Of a stretch of 64,000 nucleotides of DNA, positions 58,159 through 64,000 are shown piece after piece. The DNA is from Oceanipulchritudo sp049975345 (GTDB lineage Bacteria > Verrucomicrobiota > Verrucomicrobiia > Opitutales > Oceanipulchritudinaceae), in the NCBI GenBank assembly GCA_049975345.1, contig JBNGDP010000007.1:1-64000 (forward strand). The letters are read 5' to 3'. Made by a program: the position numbers and the translations under genes. The number at the start of each line of letters is the position of its first letter. Positions within the stretch are counted from its first letter, which is position 1. The notes below the pieces were generated by a model. The model was not told where the DNA came from. It saw nothing but the letters and a program-made list of their open reading frames with translations, and ran no database searches.

Positions 58159-58266
58159 TCAAGGAGCGGCGGTTTCCAACCGCCGACATCCATTACAAGG
58201 AGCGGCGGTTTCCAACCGCCGGCATCCCCATGCCGCACACGGCGCTTGCAAAGCGCCGCTCCATGA
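58159..58266. repeat. REP-like palindromes, copy 2 (tandem)
   Basis: TCAAGGAGCGGCGGTTTCC starts at 58159 and a second ACAAGGAGCGGCGGTTTCC at 58195. The block closes with GGCGCTTGCAAAGCGCCGCTCC (58241-58262), the last stem being a sequence variant. It fills the DUF362-polyferredoxin gap. Confidence 0.85.
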
Positions 58267-58294
58267 TAAATCCCACACTTCTTTTTCAGTAGGC

Positions 58295-59893
58295 ATGGCC
58301 AGCAAATTCAACAAGTCCATCAACACCATCATCGCGGACATGCGAATCACGCGCGTGCGGATCGTCTCGCAGACCTTTTTCTTCCTGCTCTTTCTCTTCT
58401 TCGTCATCATCACGGACCTGCGCTACCTGAAGGGGTATCCGGTCTCGCTGTTCCTGGAACTGGACCCGCTGGTCGGGGTGGCCACCGCGATCACCACAGG
58501 GACCGTCTACAAGGCACTGATCCTGGGGCTCATCCTGCTCCTCCCCACCCTTCTGCTGGGCCGCTTTTTCTGCAACTGGATCTGTCCCTACGGGACGCTG
58601 CACCAGTTCACCCATTTCCTCTTCGGCAGCCGGAACGAACAGACCCGCATCGAGTCCAACCGCTTCCGCAAGCTGCAACAGTTAAAGTACGTTATCCTCA
58701 TCGCGATGATTGCGGCGGCCCTGTTCGGCAGCCTGCAGATCGGCCTGCTGGATCCAATCGTGCTCTTCCACCGCTCGATGAGCGTGGCCATCCTGCCCGG
58801 GATCAACCTCATCTTTCCCGACACCTTCTACGTGAAGCAGTATTTCCATGTCGGGGCCTGGCTGGTCGGGGCCATCATCCTCTTCTTCGTGGTGATGAAT
58901 GTCTTCATTCCACGCTTCTTCTGCCGCGCGGTCTGCCCCCTCGGCGCCTTCCTCGGCGTCCTGTCGCGATTTTCCGTGATCCGCATCGAGCGCGACCCGA
59001 ACAAGTGCATCGACTGCGACGCCTGCCTGAAGAACTGCCAGGGCGCCTCCGATCCCCACACCCAGCTGCGCAAGAGCGAATGCTTTGTCTGTTTTGAATG
59101 CCTCGAGGACTGCCCGGTGGACGCCATCTCCTTCAGCTTCATGCCGAACAGGCAGCACGAAGTGACCGGTCCCCCGATCAACGGGCGCCGCGCCGCCATG
59201 GCCTCGCTTATCGGGGTGGCCGGGTACGCGATGGCCCGTGCCTCCGGGGCCAGCGATTCCAATTTCAACAAGAAGGTCATCCGCCCGCCGGGTTCCGTGG
59301 CCGAGGATGGTTTCCTCGAACGCTGCATCAAGTGCGACCAGTGCATCCGGGTCTGCCCGACCAATGTCCTCCAGCCCACCCTCATGGAGGCCGGCCTGGA
59401 AGGCTTCTGGACCCCGATCCTCAACATGAAGATCGGCTATTGCGAGTTGAACTGCACGCTCTGCGGGCAGGTCTGCCCGACGGGAGCCATCCAGCGCATC
59501 TCCATCGAGGAGAAGAACGGACGCGGCGAATTCGCGGAGCAGGGCCCGGTCCGCATCGGCACCGCCTTCTACGACCACGGGCGTTGCCTGCCCTGGGCCA
59601 TGGAGACCCCCTGCGTGGTCTGCGAGGAGGTCTGCCCGACCTCCCCAAAGGCGATCTATTCGCGCGAAGTCACCATCCGCAAACGTGACGGCAAGGACAT
59701 CACCCTGCGCCGCCCCTACGTCGATCCGTCCCTCTGCATCGGTTGCGGGATCTGCGAGCACGAATGCCCGGTCAAGGACTACGCGGCCATACGCGTCACC
59801 GCCATCGGGGAAACCCGCTCGCAGACGCGCAGCCTCCTCATGGATGGCGGGGATCCCTCCAACCTTCTCGACCTCACCAAACGCGAAAGATAA
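58295..59893 (+). CDS. NapH/MauN-type polyferredoxin membrane protein
   Basis: The 532-residue protein has about four transmembrane helices in the first 230 residues, with the two NapH-type motifs 'CNWICPYGTLHQF' and 'CRAVCPLGAFLG'. A series of [4Fe-4S] motifs follows: 'CIDCDACLKNCQ', 'CFVCFECLEDCP', 'CIKCDQCIRVCP', 'CTLCGQVCP', 'CVVCEEVCP' and 'CIGCGICEHECP'. Five to six clusters are likely. A 'RRAAMASLIGVAGYAMA' segment in the middle recalls a twin-arginine leader, as if two proteins (NapH and NapG-like) were fused. It should carry electrons between the quinone pool and a periplasmic partner. Confidence 0.93.
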   Translation: MASKFNKSINTIIADMRITRVRIVSQTFFFLLFLFFVIITDLRYLKGYPVSLFLELDPLVGVATAITTGTVYKALILGLILLLPTLLLGRFFCNWICPYGTLHQFTHFLFGSRNEQTRIESNRFRKLQQLKYVILIAMIAAALFGSLQIGLLDPIVLFHRSMSVAILPGINLIFPDTFYVKQYFHVGAWLVGAIILFFVVMNVFIPRFFCRAVCPLGAFLGVLSRFSVIRIERDPNKCIDCDACLKNCQGASDPHTQLRKSECFVCFECLEDCPVDAISFSFMPNRQHEVTGPPINGRRAAMASLIGVAGYAMARASGASDSNFNKKVIRPPGSVAEDGFLERCIKCDQCIRVCPTNVLQPTLMEAGLEGFWTPILNMKIGYCELNCTLCGQVCPTGAIQRISIEEKNGRGEFAEQGPVRIGTAFYDHGRCLPWAMETPCVVCEEVCPTSPKAIYSREVTIRKRDGKDITLRRPYVDPSLCIGCGICEHECPVKDYAAIRVTAIGETRSQTRSLLMDGGDPSNLLDLTKRER

Positions 59894-59902
59894 CCTCCCC
59901 CC

Positions 59903-60106
59903 ATGCCCGCCAAGGAACCAAGACTCCTCCCCGCCACCAAGGAAAAGACCTGCCAGATCTGCGGCGAATCCTACGTCTATCCCGAAAAGGAAAGCAACGC
60001 GACCCGCTTCCATTGTGAAGCCTGCGCCGGACTGCCCGCCCAGTACCGTAAAATTCTCACGAAGATGTCCAAGCGAATCCAATCCCTCGAACGAAAAGTT
60101 AAATAA
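59903..60106 (+). CDS. small zinc-ribbon protein
   Basis: The 67-residue basic protein has CxxC pairs at Cys17/Cys20 and Cys38/Cys41, consistent with one zinc ribbon, and a Lys/Arg-rich C-terminal helix. It starts 9 bp after the polyferredoxin gene, hence probably cotranscribed. No family is named; nucleic-acid or protein binding is possible. Confidence 0.78.
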   Translation: MPAKEPRLLPATKEKTCQICGESYVYPEKESNATRFHCEACAGLPAQYRKILTKMSKRIQSLERKVK

Positions 60107-60116
60107 ACAACCTTCC

Positions 60117-60188
60117 TCAAGGAGCGGCGGTTTCCAACCGCCGGCGCATACATACCGCATACGGCGGTTGAAAACCGCCGCTCCTTGT
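60117..60188. repeat. REP-like palindrome, copy 3
   Basis: TCAAGGAGCGGCGGTTTCC (from 60117) and GGCGGTTGAAAACCGCCGCTCCTTG (ending 60187) pair at the ends; each half is itself a hairpin. It is about the same length as copy 1 (72 bp). Confidence 0.85.
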
Positions 60189-60216
60189 AAGATCCAAAAA
60201 CCTAAATTCAAGCATC

Positions 60217-61425
60217 ATGAAATCATCCTCCTCCCGCCGCACCTTCCTCAAATCCTCCATCGCCCTCCCGGCGGCCATGGCCGCCATCCCCGCCAGCGCA
60301 ACCGTGGCCGGCGACAAGCCGGACGAGCCGGAGGCGCTGCCCATGCGCAAGCTCGGGAAGAACGGGCCCATGGTCACCATTCTCAACCTCGGGGGCATGA
60401 TGTCGGCCCACAATCCACAGTACCTCGAACTGGCCTGGCGCATGGGTATCCGGTATTTCGATACGGCCGATTGCTACAAGAACGGCAAGTCCGAACAGGA
60501 CGTGGGGGAATGGGTGCGCCGCAACCCGCAGCGCAGGAAGGACGCCTTCATCGTCACCAAGGATCACCCGAAAAAGGGCCCGGAACAGCTCCTCACCATG
60601 ATCGACAAGCGCCTTGAAAACATGGGGATCGACTACATGGACCTGTTTTTCATCCACGGGATCGGCACCGGCGGGTACGGCAAGGAATCCCTGGAGTGGC
60701 CAAAGAGCGACCGGCTGCGGAAGGTCTTCGACCAGTTGAAGGAATCCGGCAAGACCCGGCTTTGTGGCTTTTCCTGCCACGACAAGCACCTCGTCGAATA
60801 CCTGAACGCCGCCGCCGAGGGTGGTTTCATCGACGCCATCATGTTCAAGGTCAACCCGCAGATGCAGAAGGGCGATGAACTGGACCAGGCGCTCGAGGCC
60901 TGCCACCAGGCAGGGATCGGGCTCATCGCCATGAAGGAGATGCGCCCCTTTGCCAATGCCCCGAAACAACACCCGAAGCTGGAGGGTACCGGCTTGACCA
61001 CGCACCAGATGGTCCTGCAAAAGGTCTGGAGCGACCCGCGCATCGCCTCCATCTGTTCCGCCATCGAGAACATCCAGCAAATGGAGGAGAATACCATGGC
61101 CGCACGCAGGTTCGACAAGCCACTGACACCGGAATTGTCGGAATCCCTCACCGAAATCGCCGCCCTTTCCGTTTCGCCCATGTGCCCGGGTTGCCCGAGC
61201 TGCAATGCCCTGGCCAAGCAGACAAAATACGCCTTTGACGACATCTCCCGCTACGTCACCTATTACGAGCAGGACGGCAATGCCGAGGCCCGGAACTACT
61301 ACCGCAAGCTCAGCCCGGCCCAGCGGGACTTCTCCGGGGTTGATCTGGCCGGCATCCGCGACGCCTGCCAGTACAAGGTGGATTATCCGGAGATTGCCCG
61401 CCGGGCGGAGCTGTACTTCGGCTGA
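60217..61425 (+). CDS. Tat-exported aldo/keto reductase with C-terminal Cys cluster
   Basis: The 402-residue protein begins 'MKSSSSRRTFLKSSIALPAAMAAIPASA', a twin-arginine signal with Arg7-Arg8. The AKR barrel follows: 'RKLGKNGPMVTILNLGG', the catalytic Asp/Tyr in 'FDTADCYKNGKSEQDVG', 'VTKDH' (Lys) and 'DLFFIHGIG' (His). The C-terminal domain has 'SPMCPGCPSCN', like the ferredoxin-type tail of this AKR subgroup; only three cysteines are close together. Export and Fe-S context suggest electrons come from the neighbouring polyferredoxin rather than NADPH; this is inference. Confidence 0.9.
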   Translation: MKSSSSRRTFLKSSIALPAAMAAIPASATVAGDKPDEPEALPMRKLGKNGPMVTILNLGGMMSAHNPQYLELAWRMGIRYFDTADCYKNGKSEQDVGEWVRRNPQRRKDAFIVTKDHPKKGPEQLLTMIDKRLENMGIDYMDLFFIHGIGTGGYGKESLEWPKSDRLRKVFDQLKESGKTRLCGFSCHDKHLVEYLNAAAEGGFIDAIMFKVNPQMQKGDELDQALEACHQAGIGLIAMKEMRPFANAPKQHPKLEGTGLTTHQMVLQKVWSDPRIASICSAIENIQQMEENTMAARRFDKPLTPELSESLTEIAALSVSPMCPGCPSCNALAKQTKYAFDDISRYVTYYEQDGNAEARNYYRKLSPAQRDFSGVDLAGIRDACQYKVDYPEIARRAELYFG

Positions 61426-61429
61426 TCAG

Positions 61430-61560
61430 GGCAAGGTGTCCACGAGGGCCGGAACTTGCCCCAACGGGTTCCCGTCCTGTCGGCAATCAGACCCATGATG
61501 GGATCCGTGACCGTATCGACAACCCGGGTCACGAGGAACATGGTTTCGACAGCGGCGGCG
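61430..61560 (-). pseudogene. fragment of a MelB/GPH-type sugar symporter
   Basis: The minus strand encodes 'AAAVETMFLVTRVVDTVTDPIMGLIADRTGTRWGKFRP', a clear match to the helix I-II region of glycoside-pentoside-hexuronide:cation symporters (VDTVTDPIMG..AD.T..RWGKFRP). Neither the earlier N-terminus nor the following eleven helices are present, so it is a remnant. The rest of 61561-61805 has no recognisable gene. Confidence 0.8.
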
Positions 61561-61805
61561 GATTGGGGTGTGCGGCCAGCCGTCCTCTTTAAGGGTACCC
61601 TTGAAGTAAACGGTGCAGGGCCCCAGCAAGGGGCCATCCAGTACCAGCATGGAACCGGGTACCTTGTTCACAACCGTATCATACCGCTTTCAGTATGGAT
61701 TGATCAGGTGGAGCATGGGCGTGGGACCTCCGCTTGCGGATGGTCTCCCAGTGCCCTGGCAGCGGCGCGCAAGCGCGCGCGCCACGAATGCCCGCCTCAA
61801 TTGCA

Positions 61806-64000
61806 TCAAACCTTGGTGAAACCGGTATCAATCACAAACTCGACGCCGGGGGTCACGGTCTGGATTCCCGCAGCCGGAACATGCCCCTCCACTGGTAGGA
61901 TCACACGCCGTGCCGCCGCAAAGAAGGCACGTGCATTCCCTTCCATGGGCCATGGAATCGACTCACCGCCCGGCCCTGATTTCCAGATTGGCGAATCCGC
62001 GTTCCATGGCGTTTCCTTGATCCGGCCGGGGATTGGATGAAAGGTCAGCACCGGCGGGTGCTCCGGGCTCATTGCCTTGGCATCAACCGGGTCGCTGCCG
62101 CTGAGCCCATCGGAGGGACCCGTCAGGCGGTCATCGTGCGACGGGGGTGTTGGCAACCCAAAGGATTCCAAAAGGGCATCTCCTTCAACCACCAGGGTCT
62201 TCCATGGAAAAGCCCGGTGCGTTACCATGGGAATTGTATCCAGAATTGCATGCCCAGTCACCCCTTCGACGAGCCGCATGTGTTTGAAAGGAAAAAGGAT
62301 TCCCCTTTTCGCATCGGTCGATGAGAACCAAAGGACCCCGGATCCGTCCGGCAGGATGTAGGGAAGGTCCATATCGGGCCGGGCGGCAAGGAACTCATTA
62401 CCCAAGCGGCCAAAATCCGCAATGACCGAATCGGGCTGGGTCTCCTGGCTGACCTCATACAACCAGGTCTCGGGGGCCAGCCATGCGTTGAAAGCCATCA
62501 GCTTGTAAGCCACAGGCAGCCAATTTTCCGGGCTTCGCTCCCGTTGGGAGCACCCGCGCAGCCATTTGGTGGTATGCCCCAGAAGCCACGGATCCCGGTC
62601 CCATCCATCGGTCTCGATGGAGCAACTCAGGCCGGGGAAACTCTGGCTTTCGGAAATCCAGCCCAGGCCGTCCCTTGTTCGCCGGCTGATCCATTCCCAC
62701 CAGGCCCGCTGCTGGGGCTTGCCGTCGTGGCCGCGCCAGTCCAACTGGCTCATGAAGAGGTTATGGAAACTGTCCCCCCAGATTCCTTCATACCCGAATT
62801 CGCGGCGCACGCTGTCAAGGCGGCTGTCGAAGGCCTCCCGGAACCGGGCGCTGAGGATGCCAGTTCCGCCCACCGGCCGGCATGTGCCCCAAGGCGGGCC
62901 ACAACCTGGGCAAAACCGTCACCGGCCTTCCAGAAATCAAAGAGGGCTCCCACAGCCGGAAGAACCGGCGTTTCCACGAACCTCAATTCAGCGGCCACGG
63001 TCGACCGCACCCGCTGCTCCAGCTCAAGGTAGCGGGTCTGCCAGAAAAAACCAGGCCGGAGATTCCCTGTAGTGATGAACAAGTACCTGAATGAAATCGT
63101 CCTCCATGAGGATGCCGCCTCAAAGTGTTCCTCATCCAGTTGTCCCGGAATACGGTCGCCCGGGTAAATTTCCGTGAGTGCCCTCAGGTTTCCCTGCCGC
63201 TCGGGGAAGGCCGCCAAAGCCCCACTGGGACGAAACTGGAAATCGATGAACCCGGTCCCGGCTCCGCGGGCGGGCGCGTGTATTGAGGAATCGCTGCGCA
63301 GTTGCAGTGCCGATTGCCGGTCCATTTCCGCACTGCGGCCTCTCCATTTCTGCGGGAGAAGCAAATCCTGGGTACTCCAGCAGGAAAGGGTCCCCTCTCC
63401 CGAATCGATGAAAGTCTGGGCGGGATGCCCCAGCCCGCGATATCGCTGATTGGCAAGGGTCAGGCCGTCGACCGTTCCCTCAAGGGCCCATCCGGAAAGG
63501 AGCCGGAAGGCATTCAAGGAAGCTCCATTGACCATGTTTCCGGAAAACGACCAGCGCCAGCCACGCCAGGGCCACCCGGCAATGGATTCCCGAACGGATT
63601 CAATCTTCCAGACAAGAAAGCCGGCCGGAGGTGATTCCGCCGACCGGGCCTTTGCACCTGAATCCAAAGGGACAACCCCTTCGCAATCCCTTGGATGTTG
63701 TACGGCCGTCCGGGCAAAGAAATAGTCATCCCGATCAATGTGTCCCTCCTCGTCCCTAAACCTGCCTTATTCATGAAATCCCTACTGCAACCGCCTCCAG
63801 CCGTTTGTCTACGGCGTTTGCCGCCGTGCAGCGACCTCAACGTATTTCAATACGCCTTCGCCCGCTGCCCGGCGGCAAGCCTTGTATGCAAGCACCTTGA
63901 GACGGTTTCGCTACGGGTTTCATGAATAAGGCAGGCTAAGAAAGAAACTTCCCCAGGCCGATTGGTCCGCGCATTCGCGCAGCTCAATAACCAGTTCCCA
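61806..64000 (-). pseudogene. disrupted large protein gene, possibly a glycoside hydrolase
   Basis: The minus strand reads one long protein in pieces. 63936-64000 encodes 'WELVIELRECADQSAWGSFFL'. The frame resumes after the MITE as 'RDEEGHIDRDDYFFARTAV' down to about 62890. A one-base frameshift near 62868-62890 ('VVARLGAHAG' to 'PVGGTGILSARFREAF') leads to the C-terminal ~350 residues ('FGYEGIWGDSFHNLF', 'WWEWISRRTRDGLGWISESQSFPGL', 'WDRDPWLLGHTTKWLRG'). The aromatic-rich sequence recalls TIM-barrel glycoside hydrolases but no family is certain. The 5' end is beyond the window. Confidence 0.75.
63761..63935. mobile_element. 175-bp foldback MITE-like element
   Basis: The ends are perfect 18-bp inverted repeats: CCTGCCTTATTCATGAAA (63761-63778) and its complement (63918-63935). 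The inside continues as an imperfect palindrome, so the entire element can fold as one hairpin. It encodes no protein. Flanks CTAAA and CTAAG look like a 5-bp (4 of 5 identical) target duplication. Removing the element plus one flank restores the host reading frame. Confidence 0.88.

Noticed and set aside
58682..60211. 509-codon minus-strand frame over the polyferredoxin gene
   Set aside because: Shadow frame without motifs; the plus strand has multiple CxxCxxC clusters.
1..64000. CRISPR array or prophage
   Set aside because: No direct-repeat/spacer pattern, cas genes, integrase or phage structural genes were recognised.

Overview
The window is GC-rich, densely coded bacterial chromosome and most probably comes from a verrucomicrobium of the class Opitutae (Opitutales/Puniceicoccales-like). 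The assignment rests on family-level recognition only: a TonB-dependent receptor whose mature N-terminus reads 'ELSPFTV', secreted proteins with a 'YTVQRS..DLENW' head and calcium-binding DxNxNGxxDxWE repeats ending in 'DPLDFFNG', a divergent FtsZ, meso-DAP-type MurE, and several families of short intergenic palindromes. No tRNA, rRNA or CRISPR array was seen. A 100-N assembly gap lies at 56570-56669.

Layout. 0-9.3 kb: RNase P RNA, a coiled-coil zinc-ribbon protein, a DinG/XPD-type Fe-S helicase, a PP2C phosphatase, an SNF2 helicase, a hotdog thioesterase, a DEDDy exonuclease and a DMT transporter. 9.3-28.3 kb: a TonB-dependent receptor, then a nearly complete dcw (division and cell wall) operon on the minus strand. 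Its order is mraZ, a small ORF, rsmH, ftsL, ftsI, murE, murF, mraY, murD, a LysM protein, ftsW, murG, ddl, ftsQ, ftsA, ftsZ. Most neighbours overlap or nearly touch, and a phased MraZ box lies in front. murC and murB are missing from their usual place. 28.5-43.8 kb: housekeeping genes tlyA, nadK, a DUF374 acyltransferase, a heparinase-like lyase, ychF, a ResB-CcsA cytochrome c synthetase fusion, a GFO/IDH/MocA oxidoreductase, hpt, lolD-lolC and lysS.

43.9-64 kb is more accessory. It holds a three-gene secreted cassette whose central 1051-aa protein ends in a lipase-like alpha/beta hydrolase domain; a VapBC-like toxin-antitoxin pair with phased operators; deoC; an AraC regulator divergent from L-fucose isomerase; a remnant sugar ABC transporter whose only permease looks like a MalF/MalG chimera; a redox module (Tat-dependent DUF362 protein, polyferredoxin membrane protein, zinc ribbon, Tat-dependent aldo/keto reductase); and a decayed carbohydrate locus with a symporter fragment and a frameshifted gene interrupted by a 175-bp foldback MITE.

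Non-coding structure stands out. Seven intergenic arrays show 6-bp periodicity (mostly CGGGAT/CGGGAC-like units), several arranged as inverted repeats. REP-like GGAGCGGCGG palindromes are confined to 54.4-60.2 kb, and one supplies the C-terminus and stop codon of a binding-protein gene. AACTACGAAT palindromes and the MITE complete the set.
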